A DNA stretch of 64,000 bases from Pseudomonadota bacterium (GCA_018241505.1 JAFEDS010000010.1:496001-560000); one strand, 5' to 3'. Counted from the stretch's first letter, positions 25,062 to 34,753 are shown. Program-made: numbers and translations. The notes: generated by a model not told the origin, from the sequence alone.

Positions 25062-26261
25062 GTGTTGAATCCCGCGCAGGCAGATGAGTTGATTGGGCAG
25101 CACCTGACGTGTCTGCCGATCGAGTCATTGCCGCTTGCGCAATGTGCCGGCGCGGTGTTGCGGGAGAACATCTACGCCGAGCGGGATGCGCCCCCGTTCG
25201 ACCGGGTTGCAATGGATGGTATCGCTGTTGACAGCGCGGTGCTCCAACACGGTAACCGGCGACTAAGGATCCAGGCGACGCAGGCGGCAGGCGATCCACC
25301 GCTGTCGCTTGCTGCGCAAACCGGTTGCATTGAAGTGATGACGGGCGCAGTCGTTCCGGGCGGCTGCGACTGTGTCATACCGGTTGAACAAATCACCGTG
25401 CGCGGCAATGAAGCCGAGGTGAGCTCCGACGCACCGGTCGAGCAATGGCAGAACGTGCACCGCCGCGGCGCTGACACTCGTCAGGGGGCCTTGTTGTTGT
25501 CGGCTGGCGGAAGGCTGCGTGCACCTGAAATTGCAATCGCCGCTTCCGCCGGCATGGCGCGCATTCGCGTCAGCAGCCAGCCTATGTTGGCTGTCATCTC
25601 AACAGGCAACGAGTTGGTCGAGCCCGGAGATGCCATCCTGCCGCATCAAATCCGTCGCTCGAATGCGTATGCCATTGTCGCGGCTCTGCGCAGGCACGGG
25701 TTCCAACGCGTGGCCGACGATCATCTGCACGATGATGTGCCCGAGCTTCGGCGGCGGCTGAAGTTTCACCTGGAAACCCACGACGTGCTCGTGCTCACCG
25801 GTGGCGTGTCGATGGGCAAACTCGACTTCGTACCCCGAGTGCTCGATGAGCTCGGCGTCCAAACCGTCTTCCACAAGGTGGCCCAGCGGCCGGGCAAGCC
25901 CATGTGGTTCGGTGTCGCGAGTTCCGGAGCGACCGTTTTCGCCCTTCCAGGGAACCCGGTCTCAACGTGCGTGTGCTTGTCACGGTATGTCCTGCCGGCG
26001 CTGTTCACGGCGATGGGCCAGGATCCGGTTCCCGCTGAGAAAATGGCTCTCGGTGGCGATGTGTCCAATACCACCGGTCTCACCTTGTTCATGCCGATCC
26101 GCGTCGAAGTCGACGACTGGGGGCGCGCTTGGGCTATGCCCCGCCCCACAAACAGCTCGGGCGACTTCACGGCCCTGGCCGGAACGGACGGTTTTGTGGA
26201 GCTACCGCCCGGGCCGAACCAATATCCGAAGGGATTCGTGACGCGACTGCACCGCTGGTAA
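25062..26261 (+). CDS. moeA: Molybdopterin molybdenumtransferase
   Basis: A 399-residue MoeA, which inserts molybdate into adenylated molybdopterin. Typical segments are APPFDRVAMDGIAV near the N-terminus, VISTGNELVEPGD, LTGGVSMGKLDF, KVAQRPGKPMWFG and LPGNPVSTCV, followed by the small C-terminal domain. The start is GTG 25062, eight bases after the previous stop; longer frames run backward through the upstream gene. No MogA/MoaB partner is present in the window. It opens a run of molybdenum cofactor genes ending at 31910. Confidence 0.94.
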   Translation: MLNPAQADELIGQHLTCLPIESLPLAQCAGAVLRENIYAERDAPPFDRVAMDGIAVDSAVLQHGNRRLRIQATQAAGDPPLSLAAQTGCIEVMTGAVVPGGCDCVIPVEQITVRGNEAEVSSDAPVEQWQNVHRRGADTRQGALLLSAGGRLRAPEIAIAASAGMARIRVSSQPMLAVISTGNELVEPGDAILPHQIRRSNAYAIVAALRRHGFQRVADDHLHDDVPELRRRLKFHLETHDVLVLTGGVSMGKLDFVPRVLDELGVQTVFHKVAQRPGKPMWFGVASSGATVFALPGNPVSTCVCLSRYVLPALFTAMGQDPVPAEKMALGGDVSNTTGLTLFMPIRVEVDDWGRAWAMPRPTNSSGDFTALAGTDGFVELPPGPNQYPKGFVTRLHRW

Positions 26262-26310
26262 ACCCACCGCCCTTTGTTCCGCCGCGGCATTTGCGCCCCG
26301 CTTGACTGAC

Positions 26311-26353
26311 CCCAGGGCGCCCTCGCCCCCTGATCGCCCTCGCCCCCGCCCCC
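26311..26353. repeat. C-rich, G-quadruplex-capable tract between moeA and moaA
   Basis: Plus-strand C runs occur at 26320-26322, 26326-26330, 26337-26339, 26343-26347 and 26349-26353, so the minus strand carries five close G runs. It sits in the 224-base gap between moeA and moaA; nothing else is recognisable there. Confidence 0.5.
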
Positions 26354-26485
26354 GCCGGCCCACAGCGCAGTCCCCGCTTGTTTCAGCGCTCCACCACCCC
26401 AAGTAGAACACTTACGCCATTTCCCGCGCCCGGCGACCCCCGTATTGGCATTCGCCGCCGCCCGGTGGTAATTACCTTTTGAATC

Positions 26486-27541
26486 ATGGCCAAATCCGAC
26501 GTCGTCGTTCCGCTCAGCAAATTGAACAGCCCGCGGGACACCCTCGCCCGGCCGGTGCGCGACCTGCGCATCTCCGTTATGGATCGCTGCAATTTCCGAT
26601 GCCCCTATTGCATGCCGCGCGAGAAGTATCACGAGCGGTACAAATTCCTCGGCTCCAATCAACGCCTGTCCTTTGACGAAATCGTTCGCCTCTCGCGCCT
26701 GTTCGTGAAGCTAGGCGTCCGAAAGCTTCGCCTGACCGGTGGTGAGCCCCTGCTACGCGCAAACCTCTCCGACCTCATCGGCGACCTCACGGACATCCCC
26801 GGCGTCGACGACGTCGCTCTGACAACGAACGGTGTGCTGCTCTCGCGCTACGCCGCGGAACTCAAGGCCGCCGGGCTCAAGCGGATCACCGTCAGTCTCG
26901 ACAGCTTGGACCCGGAAGTATTCGCACACATGAGCGGTGGCTTCGGGGGGCTGAACGATGTACTCGACGGGATCGAGCACGCACGTAGTGCGGGTCTCGA
27001 TCCGATCAAGGTAAACGCCGTCATTCAGCGCGGTGTGAACGACCACACCGCTCTCGACCTCGTCGAACGCTTCCGCGGAACTGGAGTCATCGTGCGCTTC
27101 ATTGAGTACATGGATGTCGGCAATCGAAACGAGTGGAAACCCGACGTCGTTGTACCCTCAAAGGAATTGATGGCACGCATATCCGAGCGCTGGCCGCTCC
27201 AGCCAGTCGAACGCGAGTATCGTGGCGAAGTTGCGGAGCGTTATCGCTTCGTCGACGGTATGGGAGAAGTTGGATTTATTTCATCGGTCACGCAGCCATT
27301 CTGCGGTGACTGTTCCCGAGCGCGTTTGTCTTCGGACGGCGTCGTCTACACGTGCCTGTTCGCAAACAATGGCACGAGTCTGCGCGATTCTCTGCGCGGC
27401 GGCGCCAGCGACGACGAGCTTCTCGCGACAATTGGCAACATCTGGTTGGGCCGCAGCGACCGGTACAGCGAGCTTCGCGCCGAATTGCGGGAGAAGCCCG
27501 GCGATCATCACAAAGTTGAAATGTTTTACATTGGCGGGTGA
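26486..27541 (+). CDS. moaA: GTP 3',8-cyclase (MoaA)
   Basis: A 351-residue radical-SAM enzyme for the first step of molybdenum cofactor synthesis, GTP to 3',8-cyclo-GTP. The N-terminal cluster motif is CNFRCPYC, the C-terminal cluster cysteines are in [13 protein letters not shown] and VVYTCLF, and the protein ends in the functional diglycine [14 protein letters not shown] matches the SAM-binding core. moaC follows one base after its stop. Confidence 0.96.
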   Translation: MAKSDVVVPLSKLNSPRDTLARPVRDLRISVMDRCNFRCPYCMPREKYHERYKFLGSNQRLSFDEIVRLSRLFVKLGVRKLRLTGGEPLLRANLSDLIGDLTDIPGVDDVALTTNGVLLSRYAAELKAAGLKRITVSLDSLDPEVFAHMSGGFGGLNDVLDGIEHARSAGLDPIKVNAVIQRGVNDHTALDLVERFRGTGVIVRFIEYMDVGNRNEWKPDVVVPSKELMARISERWPLQPVEREYRGEVAERYRFVDGMGEVGFISSVTQPFCGDCSRARLSSDGVVYTCLFANNGTSLRDSLRGGASDDELLATIGNIWLGRSDRYSELRAELREKPGDHHKVEMFYIGG

Positions 27542-27542
27542 C

Positions 27543-28073
27543 GTGAGCAGGACCTCTAACAATCGAATCGCAGCCAGGCGCGAGGCATCGTCTTCCGCAG
27601 GCCTCACTCACCTGGATGCCAACAATCGCCCAACCATGGTTGACGTCGGCGCGAAGGAAGTGACACGCAGGGTGGCCACTGCCGAAGCGCGCGTACGTTT
27701 CCCCGCAAACGTCGCGGCGGCGCTACGCAGAAGCGGCCATCGCACCAAGAAAGGCCCTGTCTTCGACACGGCGATTGTCTCCGGCGTCATGGCGGCGAAA
27801 CGCACCCATGACCTCATTCCGTTTTGCCATCCGCTGCCACTCGACAATTGTTCGATTGAAATCGACGCTGCGCGCAACGGCGAGATCGTCATCCGCTGCC
27901 AGGTTTCGGTTCATCATCGCACTGGCGTCGAAATGGAAGCCCTGACGGGCGCGTCTGTTGCCGCCCTGACTATCTACGACATGTGCAAAGCACTGTCGCA
28001 CGACATCGAGATCACGAGCGTCCGCCTGGTCGAAAAGACGGGTGGCAAACGCGACTTCAAGCGCAAGGCATAG
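27543..28073 (+). CDS. moaC: Cyclic pyranopterin monophosphate synthase
   Basis: A 176-residue MoaC, which rearranges 3',8-cyclo-GTP to cyclic pyranopterin monophosphate. Conserved segments are [37 protein letters not shown] (catalytic His), [11 protein letters not shown] and YDMCKA. Start GTG 27543 lies one base after the moaA TGA, giving a short N-terminal extension; an internal start near residue 35 would also fit the family core. The next gene begins 8 bases after its stop. Confidence 0.95.
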   Translation: MSRTSNNRIAARREASSSAGLTHLDANNRPTMVDVGAKEVTRRVATAEARVRFPANVAAALRRSGHRTKKGPVFDTAIVSGVMAAKRTHDLIPFCHPLPLDNCSIEIDAARNGEIVIRCQVSVHHRTGVEMEALTGASVAALTIYDMCKALSHDIEITSVRLVEKTGGKRDFKRKA

Positions 28074-28080
28074 TGCATTC

Positions 28081-29034
28081 ATGAACGCTTCAACAGTTAC
28101 CCGCGGTCGTCCAATTTATGCGCTCGTCCTCGCTGGCGGCCGCAGCAAACGTATGCAGCGCGATAAGGCTGTGTTGGAGTACCACGGTCGCTCACAACTC
28201 GAGTGGGCCGTTTCGTTTGTGCAGCCGCACGTGCAGCGGGTTTTCGTGTCTGTTCGTCCTGATCAGACAGACGATCCGGCTCGTGCGCGCTTCGACCAGA
28301 TCGTCGATGCACACCAGAACCTCGGTCCAATCGCAGGCATCATGGCTGCGCAGGCGAAGTATCCCGACGTCGCTTGGCTCGTCCTTGCATGCGATCTCCC
28401 TTTTCTGGACGAAGGCACCCTCAACACGTTGATTGCCGCCCGGCAGCCGCAACGTATTGCGACCGCCTTTCGTTCGAGTCATGACGTGCTTCCTGAGCCT
28501 CTTTGTGCGATTTATGAGCCTGAGAGTCGCGAGGCCATTCTCGCGCACGTCGCCAGCGGCAAGAATTGCCCGCGTAAATTTCTGCTGAATTCAGACGTGC
28601 ACTTGTTGGATGAGCCCAACCCGCACGCGCTGGACAATGTAAACACGCCGGAAGAGTACGGGTCGGCAATTGCGGCGTTGAGCCCAACCGAAATCCCGGG
28701 CGCAACAAATGTCGACGCGGCCACGGGCCGGGTCCACGTCGGCGCGGCGCCCGGCTCCCACACCGCGCCGAAACGCGCTAGCCACCTCACCGACAAGCGC
28801 ATCAAGGTCCAGTACTACGCCATCCTGCGCGAGCAAGCCGGCCGCAGCGATGAGTCCGTTGTGACGGGCGCTGACACCCCGCGCGATCTCTACATCGAGT
28901 TGAAGTCACGCTACCCGTTCTCCCTCGCACCGGAAATGCTGCGTGTGGCGGTCAACGCCGAATTCGGCGAATGGTCACAGCGACTTGCGGACGGCGATTC
29001 CGTTGTCTTCATCCCGCCGGTCGCCGGTGGCTGA
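28081..29034 (+). CDS. MobA-MoaD fusion
   Basis: A 317-residue fusion. Residues about 11-200 are a MobA-type nucleotidyltransferase (LAGGRSKRMQRDKA, metal Asp in ACDLPFLD, closing LDNVNTPEEY) that would attach GMP to molybdopterin. Residues about 201-238 are a flexible linker. Residues 240-317 are a ubiquitin-like MoaD (IKVQYYAILREQAG, then VVFIPPVAGG) with its free C-terminal Gly-Gly, which becomes the thiocarboxylate sulfur carrier. Both parts look intact. The gene is followed after 13 bases by the MoaE-MoeB-rhodanese fusion, its expected partner. In most bacteria mobA and moaD are separate. Confidence 0.9.
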   Translation: MNASTVTRGRPIYALVLAGGRSKRMQRDKAVLEYHGRSQLEWAVSFVQPHVQRVFVSVRPDQTDDPARARFDQIVDAHQNLGPIAGIMAAQAKYPDVAWLVLACDLPFLDEGTLNTLIAARQPQRIATAFRSSHDVLPEPLCAIYEPESREAILAHVASGKNCPRKFLLNSDVHLLDEPNPHALDNVNTPEEYGSAIAALSPTEIPGATNVDAATGRVHVGAAPGSHTAPKRASHLTDKRIKVQYYAILREQAGRSDESVVTGADTPRDLYIELKSRYPFSLAPEMLRVAVNAEFGEWSQRLADGDSVVFIPPVAGG

Positions 29035-29047
29035 CGCAGACAGCCCC

Positions 29048-30931
29048 ATGACTACATTCAGTTTCACACGTGACAGGATCGACGAGAATGAGCTCCGCAA
29101 GCAGTTGCTCGATCCAACCGCAGGCGGCTACTCATCGTTCGAAGGCTGGGTGCGCAATCACAACGAAGGACTCCCTGTCCGCCACCTGGAATACGAAGCG
29201 TTTGAGCCGCTGGCCATCAAAGAGGGCGAACGTATCGTCGCGGAAGCGATCAAGCGCTTCGGTGTCGAACACGCCGCGTGCGTACACCGCATCGGAGACC
29301 TCGCCATAGGAGAGATGGCCGTCTGGGTAGGCGTCAGCGCGCGCCACCGGGCGGAAGCGTTCCTCGCATGTCGATACATTATCGACGAAGTCAAACATCG
29401 AGTGCCCATTTGGAAGAAAGAGCACTATGTAAATGGCGACTCCGGCTGGGTCAATTGCGAGCGCTGCGCCGCACCTACAACCACGGACGTGCCCCACGCT
29501 CACGCGCCACACATTCACGCGCCCCACGCTCACGTGCCCCACGCGCCCGGCACCGCCCACACCACAAACGCCCACGGCTCGCTGAACCACGACACACACA
29601 CGTCGGGCGCCGCCCAAACGCATGACACCCACGCCCCACACGCCCACAACCACGATTCGCACCACCACGCCCACGCACCTGACACTCACCGCGCGCCCAT
29701 CGACAGAGGCGCCACCCGCCAGGCCCAAACTCCTTCGGCCGCCGCGTCGCTAGCGACAACTCACGCCCGACTGGCCGCCCCCGTCTCCGACTACTCCCGG
29801 CAAATGGCGCTAAAGGAAGTCGGCGCCGCCGGCCAGGCAAAACTGCGCGCCAGCCGAGTACTCGTGATCGGCTGCGGCGGTCTCGGCGTCCCTGTTATCA
29901 GCTACCTGGCCGGCGCCGGCATAGGCCGCCTTGGCCTCGTCGACAGCGACCACCTCGAGCCCTCCAACCTGCATCGTCAGACGATGTATGCCCTCGCCGA
30001 CGTCGGCAAACTCAAGGCCGAGCTCGCCGCCGAGCGCGTGCGCGAACTCAACCCCGATGTCGACGTCCGCGCCTACAAGCTTCGCTTGGACGCCCTCAAC
30101 GCGCCAGACCTGATCGCTCAGCACGATCTCGTGATCGATTGCACAGACAACTTCTCCACGAAGTTCCTCCTCAATGACTACTGTGTGCAACTCCGGAAAC
30201 CCGTGGTTTTCGCCAGCGTCTACCAATACGAGGGACAACTGCAGATCGTTCAACCAGACTCCGCATGCTTGCGCTGCGTGTGGCCCGAGGCCACGCGCGA
30301 CGGCATTGTCGGAAACTGCTCAGAAGCCGGCGTGCTGGGGCCCGTGCCCGGAATCTTCGGCGGTCTGCAAGCGTTTGAAGCGATGAAGCTGCTGCTCAAC
30401 CTGCCCGGCCAGCTCAAAGACGAGCTGCTCGTGCTGGACCTCCTGACGCTAACAACATCGAGGGTGCGGACCAAACGCGCGCATGCATGCCCCGAGCACG
30501 CGACCTCACGCGCCACCGCCGCCCAAGCGGCCGCAGTAGCACGCACCAACGCGGCCAGAGACGCCGGCCCTGAAGGCGCCAACGCGGCCGCGAACACCGG
30601 CCCTCAAAGCGCCAACACACCAACAAACCCCCTGGAGCTGTCATTCGACACCCTCGACCAAGCCCACGAAGCTGGCTTCGACATCGTCGACATCCGCGAG
30701 CCATATGAACTGCGGGAAACCCCAACGCCGTCCGCGCACACCCGAAATTTGCCCATGGCGGAGCTCCTCCACGGCCAGCCATCGTTCAAACCCACGCGTA
30801 AGACGGTGCTCGTCTGCGCGACCGGCCGGCGCAGTCTCGCCGCAACACAGGAACTGCGCGAAAACGGATTTGCCGATGTCTTCTCCTTGCGCGGCGGGGT
30901 GAGAGGGCTGCTGGCGCGCCAGTTCACTTGA
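29048..30931 (+). CDS. MoaE / His-rich linker / MoeB / rhodanese trifunctional fusion
   Basis: A 627-residue protein in four parts. Residues 1-140 are MoaE (molybdopterin synthase large subunit) with the catalytic RVPIWKKEHY lysines and a terminal CERC. Residues about 141-245 are a linker with 21 His between 150 and 214. Residues about 246-480 are a MoeB-type E1: P-loop GCGGLG, NLHRQT, DCTDN, first zinc pair CLRC (407/410) and GNCSEAGVLGP. Then an Ala-rich linker leads to a rhodanese domain (about 528-627) with active-site Cys590 in CATGRRS. The second MoeB CxxC is replaced by CPEH (481-484). The protein would adenylate and sulfurate MoaD and then use it. Start ATG 29048; GTG 29027 is possible. 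Confidence 0.9.
   Translation: MTTFSFTRDRIDENELRKQLLDPTAGGYSSFEGWVRNHNEGLPVRHLEYEAFEPLAIKEGERIVAEAIKRFGVEHAACVHRIGDLAIGEMAVWVGVSARHRAEAFLACRYIIDEVKHRVPIWKKEHYVNGDSGWVNCERCAAPTTTDVPHAHAPHIHAPHAHVPHAPGTAHTTNAHGSLNHDTHTSGAAQTHDTHAPHAHNHDSHHHAHAPDTHRAPIDRGATRQAQTPSAAASLATTHARLAAPVSDYSRQMALKEVGAAGQAKLRASRVLVIGCGGLGVPVISYLAGAGIGRLGLVDSDHLEPSNLHRQTMYALADVGKLKAELAAERVRELNPDVDVRAYKLRLDALNAPDLIAQHDLVIDCTDNFSTKFLLNDYCVQLRKPVVFASVYQYEGQLQIVQPDSACLRCVWPEATRDGIVGNCSEAGVLGPVPGIFGGLQAFEAMKLLLNLPGQLKDELLVLDLLTLTTSRVRTKRAHACPEHATSRATAAQAAAVARTNAARDAGPEGANAAANTGPQSANTPTNPLELSFDTLDQAHEAGFDIVDIREPYELRETPTPSAHTRNLPMAELLHGQPSFKPTRKTVLVCATGRRSLAATQELRENGFADVFSLRGGVRGLLARQFT
29495..29689 (+). repeat. Degenerate tandem repeats encoding a His-rich linker
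   Basis: Short CAC/CAT-rich units such as CCCCACGCTCACG recur with variation and encode HAPH, HAH and HDTH motifs inside the MoaE-MoeB gene. They give 21 histidines in 65 residues. The pattern suggests growth by local duplication and a possible metal-binding stretch. Confidence 0.75.
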
Positions 30932-30932
30932 C

Positions 30933-31910
30933 GTGAGCAAGCGCGCAGCACTGGCTTTCAAGTCTCCGAGCACTGCCAGGCGCGCACTAATCGCCTTCCT
31001 GACTCTGGCGATCGCAGCAACATCGGCAAACTCATCCGCGGCGAAAGCCACTGAGGCTAAAGCAACTGACCCCACGCCACTATTGACCTTCGCCGCCACC
31101 CACCACTACCCGCCGATCCTGCAACCCGCCGCCCAGGCCACCCTTCAACAACAAATCGCACACATCAACTTCGACCTGTCGAAGGACCCGCCGCCGGCAA
31201 CTAACTGCGCACAAACACTGGGCGCCAAGCGCTTCGCCACCCTCTACGATGACCTCGCCCAGGCATACTCCAACAGGGGTGAACACGCCAAAGCCGTCGA
31301 CGCCTACGCAAAGGCGATCGACTGCAACCCACGCGCAGACTTCCTGCACGCCGAACTGGCAGCCAGCCTGCTAGACCTGGGTCGCTACGCCGATGCGCGC
31401 ACGGAGACGCAGCGCCAGTTACACCTGGGCCGGGCGAACTTCACTCTGTACACCCTTCTCACACAACTCGACTTCATTGACGAACATTGGCCCGACGCCG
31501 TCAGTAACGCGAAAATCGCGGCAACGATGGCTCCCAACGACGAGCAGGCCACCTACTGGCAATGTTTTCTCTGGCTGGCACAACTGCATTCGGGCACTAC
31601 TGAACCGACACTGGCAAAGCGCCGCATCTCGGAAGGCTGGCCGGCACCCATCCTGCAGTCACTGCAAGGAAAGATAACGGAACAGGAACTGGTCGAAGCC
31701 GTGGATGACGAGCGCGACCAACAGCGCCAGCGCGACATCCTGTCGGAAGCCCTCTTCTACACAGGACAACAACGCCTGGCGACCGGGCGCGTGGACGAGG
31801 CAGTGAAGTACTTCACCGCCACCGTCAACCTGAAAGTCCTGTATTTCATTGAGCATCAGTTGGCGACGGCGGAGCTGCGCAAGCTCCGCGGTGGCGCCGA
31901 GCACAACTAG
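30933..31910 (+). CDS. Exported TPR-repeat protein of the molybdenum cofactor operon
   Basis: A 325-residue protein with an N-terminal hydrophobic signal (ALIAFLTLAIAATSA) and helical repeats of TPR type (clearest at about 95-165: YDDLAQAYSNRGEHAKAVDAYAKAI, split by family loops). The start GTG 30933 lies one base after the fusion gene's TGA, so it is co-transcribed. TPR proteins scaffold complexes, and a link to export or assembly of molybdoenzymes is conceivable but unproven. It converges on proA with 6 bases between stops. Confidence 0.7.
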   Translation: MSKRAALAFKSPSTARRALIAFLTLAIAATSANSSAAKATEAKATDPTPLLTFAATHHYPPILQPAAQATLQQQIAHINFDLSKDPPPATNCAQTLGAKRFATLYDDLAQAYSNRGEHAKAVDAYAKAIDCNPRADFLHAELAASLLDLGRYADARTETQRQLHLGRANFTLYTLLTQLDFIDEHWPDAVSNAKIAATMAPNDEQATYWQCFLWLAQLHSGTTEPTLAKRRISEGWPAPILQSLQGKITEQELVEAVDDERDQQRQRDILSEALFYTGQQRLATGRVDEAVKYFTATVNLKVLYFIEHQLATAELRKLRGGAEHN

Positions 31911-31916
31911 AGCGAC

Positions 31917-33188
31917 CTAACCAGGTCTGACCTGCCCTGACCCTCTGACAACGTATTTGTAACTCGTCAACTGTTCGACGCCAACCGGCCCGCGCGCGTG
32001 GAAGCGATCCGTCGAAATGCCGATCTCCGCGCCCATACCGAACTCGCCGCCATCGGCAAACTGGGTGGAGGCATTGTGGAGAACAATGGCGCTGTCGACC
32101 CGCTGCAGGAACCGATCCGCGGTCGACTGGTTCGCAGTCACAATGGACTCCGTATGAGCCGAGCCATAAGTCTCGATGTGCCGGATGGCGCCATCCACGC
32201 CGTCAACGACCCGGGCAGCAATGATCGCGTCCAGATACTCGGTGTACCAATCATCCTCCGTGGCTGGCACCACGCGGGAATCAATCTCCTGAACATTGGC
32301 ATCGCCGCGCACTTCACAGCCGGCCTCGAGCAGATCCCTCACGATCGGACCGAGATGCGTAGTGACACAAGCCCTATCAACGAGCAGAGTCTCGGCAGCG
32401 CCACACACGCCCGTACGTCGCAGCTTGGCATTCACGGCAATAGCCCGGGCCATCGCGAGATCCGCGTCGCGGTCGACGTACACATGACAGTTGCCTTCCA
32501 GATGCCCGATTACGGGCACACGCGCTTCTTTCTGAACGCGCGCTACCAGGCTCTTGCCACCTCGTGGAACAATCACATCCACGTAGTCGGTCATCTGCGC
32601 CAGCATGTAACCCACGGCAGCCCGGTCCGTGGTTGGCACCAATTGAATACATTCGGCGGGCAAACCAACAGCCGACAGCCCGTCCAGCAGACAGGCATGA
32701 ATGGCCGCGTTCGACAGGCGGCTTTCGGTGCCACCGCGCAGGATCACGGCGTTACCCGACTTGAGACACAGCGAACCGGCATCGGCGGTCACGTTGGGCC
32801 GGCTCTCGTAAATAATCCCGATTACGCCCAATGGAACGCGTACACGCTGGATGCGCAGGCCGTTCGGCCGGTCCCACTCCGCGACCAGGGTTCCCACCGG
32901 ATCGGCAAGCTCGACAATTTCCTCAATGCTGCGCGCAACAGCCTCCACGCGCTTCTCATCCAACCGCAGACGATCCAGCAGCGGCCCCCCCAACTGCGCA
33001 TCGCGGGCCGCGGCCATGTCTCGGGCATTGGCTTCGAGGATTTCGCTGCGTCGCGCGCGAATAGCCGCAGCGGCATGAGCGAGTGCCGCGTCCTTGGCCT
33101 CGGTCGCAACAACAGCCAGAGCAGAGGCCGCCGCTACAGCAGCCCGGCCCATGCGTGTCATCAACTCGGCAACGTCCGTCGTACTCAT
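31917..33188 (-). CDS. proA: Gamma-glutamyl phosphate reductase
   Basis: A 423-residue aldehyde-dehydrogenase-fold enzyme, usual length. It reduces gamma-glutamyl phosphate to the semialdehyde for proline synthesis. Family segments include [41 protein letters not shown] and the catalytic Cys in [14 protein letters not shown]. Its ATG overlaps the proB stop by 4 bases (ATGA), so the two are translationally coupled. Confidence 0.96.
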   Translation of the reverse strand: MSTTDVAELMTRMGRAAVAAASALAVVATEAKDAALAHAAAAIRARRSEILEANARDMAAARDAQLGGPLLDRLRLDEKRVEAVARSIEEIVELADPVGTLVAEWDRPNGLRIQRVRVPLGVIGIIYESRPNVTADAGSLCLKSGNAVILRGGTESRLSNAAIHACLLDGLSAVGLPAECIQLVPTTDRAAVGYMLAQMTDYVDVIVPRGGKSLVARVQKEARVPVIGHLEGNCHVYVDRDADLAMARAIAVNAKLRRTGVCGAAETLLVDRACVTTHLGPIVRDLLEAGCEVRGDANVQEIDSRVVPATEDDWYTEYLDAIIAARVVDGVDGAIRHIETYGSAHTESIVTANQSTADRFLQRVDSAIVLHNASTQFADGGEFGMGAEIGISTDRFHARGPVGVEQLTSYKYVVRGSGQVRPG

Positions 33189-34333
33189 TGCGAAAGTCCA
33201 GTCACCACCAGGTCATCGCGGTGGATGATTTCATCCCGGCCGCGGAAACCCAGTATGCCTTCAATCTCCGAAGACTTTCGTCCGAGGATGCGTGTCGAAT
33301 CAACATCCGAATAGCCGATGATGCCGCGCGCAACCTCGGCACCGTTGGGACCGAGCACACTCACGGTATCGCCGCGCTCAAACCGGCCGCGCGCAGCCAC
33401 GACACCGGCCGGCAACAGACTCTTGCCCTCGAAGAGCGCCTTGAGGGCACCCCCGTCGATTGTGATGGCGCCCGCGGGTTTCAACGTCCCGGCAATCCAC
33501 TGTTTGCGGGCGGTTGTCGGGTTGCCGTGGGGCATGAACCAGGTGCAGCGTGCCCCTTCTTCCAACCGGCTCACCGGGTGCTTGGTGTGTCCGGAAGCGA
33601 TACACATGTAACACCCTGCGGCCACCGCGATTTTCGCCGCCATGATTTTCGTAGTCATTCCGCCGGAACCGACAGCCGACGCCGACGCCCCGGCCATGGC
33701 CTCGATTTGCGGGGTAATTTGCCGTACCGTTTGAATAAACTGTGCGCTGGGGTCCTTGTTGGGATCGGAGGTAAACAATCCCTCGACATCCGACAACAAC
33801 ACGAGACAGTCCGCCCCTGCCATCTGGGCGACCCGCGCAGCCAGACGATCGTTGTCGCCATAACGGATCTCGGTGGTAGCGACGGTGTCGTTCTCGTTGA
33901 TGACGGGAAGCGCTCCGAGAGAGAGCAGGGAGTCGAGTGTTGCGCGTGCGTTCAAGTACCGGCGGCGGCGCTCACTATCCTCGAGTGTCAATAACACCTG
34001 GGCAACTGTTACGTTGCTCGCTTCGAGCAGTTCCTTGTAGGCGTGCGCGAGGCGGATCTGCCCGACTGCAGCGGCGGCCTGGCTTTCGTCCAGCCGCAGG
34101 CTGCCCTTGGCAAGTCCGAGATGACGCCGCCCGAGGGCAATTGCGCCGGAGGAAACGAGGATGATCTGCTGACCCCGCTTGCGCATGCGCAATAAGTCTT
34201 CAATGAGCGTCTCGAGCCACGCTCGGTTGAGTCGTCCGGTGTCCTGATCAACGAGTAATGCCGAGCCCACCTTCACGACGATGCGTCGTGCCTGCAGGAG
34301 CGGCGATGCTAGATTGGAAGGTCTGGGGGGCAT
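33185..34333 (-). CDS. proB: Glutamate 5-kinase with PUA domain
   Basis: A 382-residue amino-acid kinase that phosphorylates glutamate, the first and feedback-inhibited step of proline synthesis. N-terminal segments [25 protein letters not shown] and INENDTVAT mark the kinase, and [15 protein letters not shown] closes it. A C-terminal PUA domain (about 285-365) is present as in E. coli ProB. It is first in the proBA operon and divergent from the acidic-protein gene. A TATAGT sequence on the minus strand just before the start is a possible -10. Confidence 0.96.
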   Translation of the reverse strand: MPPRPSNLASPLLQARRIVVKVGSALLVDQDTGRLNRAWLETLIEDLLRMRKRGQQIILVSSGAIALGRRHLGLAKGSLRLDESQAAAAVGQIRLAHAYKELLEASNVTVAQVLLTLEDSERRRRYLNARATLDSLLSLGALPVINENDTVATTEIRYGDNDRLAARVAQMAGADCLVLLSDVEGLFTSDPNKDPSAQFIQTVRQITPQIEAMAGASASAVGSGGMTTKIMAAKIAVAAGCYMCIASGHTKHPVSRLEEGARCTWFMPHGNPTTARKQWIAGTLKPAGAITIDGGALKALFEGKSLLPAGVVAARGRFERGDTVSVLGPNGAEVARGIIGYSDVDSTRILGRKSSEIEGILGFRGRDEIIHRDDLVVTGLSQ

Positions 34334-34348
34334 TGGAAAACTATACGC

Positions 34349-34364
34349 AAGTGGTAATACACTT
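34349..34364. promoter_or_regulatory. Small dyad between proB and the acidic-protein gene
   Basis: AAGTG (34349-34353) and CACTT (34360-34364) form an inverted repeat in the 70-base divergent gap. It may be an operator for one of the two genes; support is limited to symmetry and position. Confidence 0.25.
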
Positions 34365-34403
34365 ACTTAGTATGAAGTGGCGAACGCCTCGAGGGTGAGA
34401 ACG

Positions 34404-34727
34404 GTGAGCAGAGATTACGAGCCGGTACCAGGGCAGTGGTACGAAAACCTGGAAGAAGAAGAGCCGTTCCGCGTTCTGTCCATGGACGAAGACTCCGAGC
34501 TGGTGGAAATCGAATACCTGGATGGGGACATCGAGGAAATCGATCTGGAGACCTGGCACGAAATGGACCTGGAGCTCACCCAGGAGCCGGAAGGGTGGTC
34601 CGAATCCCAGGACGAGGACGACGACGAAGAAGAAGAGGACGATGACTGGGACGACGAGGACGAAGACGATGACGACCTCGACGATGATGAGGATGAGGAC
34701 GATTCCGACGAACGGGAAGAGTATTGA
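34404..34727 (+). CDS. Highly acidic small protein, DUF6763-like
   Basis: A 107-residue protein. Its first half (SRDYEPVPGQWYENLEE ... DGDIEEIDLETWHEMDLE) looks like the DUF6763-type small proteins of gammaproteobacteria. Its second half is almost only Asp and Glu with a few Trp and Ser (about residues 72-107). Start GTG 34404 has GAGGG 9 bases upstream; an in-frame GTG 34377 would add 9 residues. A polyacidic tail can bind divalent cations or mimic nucleic acid. The next gene is a VIT1/CCC1-type transporter 26 bases later. Confidence 0.75.
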   Translation: MSRDYEPVPGQWYENLEEEEPFRVLSMDEDSELVEIEYLDGDIEEIDLETWHEMDLELTQEPEGWSESQDEDDDEEEEDDDWDDEDEDDDDLDDDEDEDDSDEREEY

Positions 34728-34753
34728 CCTGACTTCCGGGGCCTGCCGCCGGG

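Noticed and set aside
29495-29689. Possible CRISPR or VNTR array
   Set aside because: The repeats are short, degenerate, in frame and within a coding gene, with no uniform spacers.
29132-29728. Val/Gly-rich minus-strand frame over the His-rich linker
   Set aside because: Low-complexity reverse complement of the CAC/CAT repeats; no start signal.
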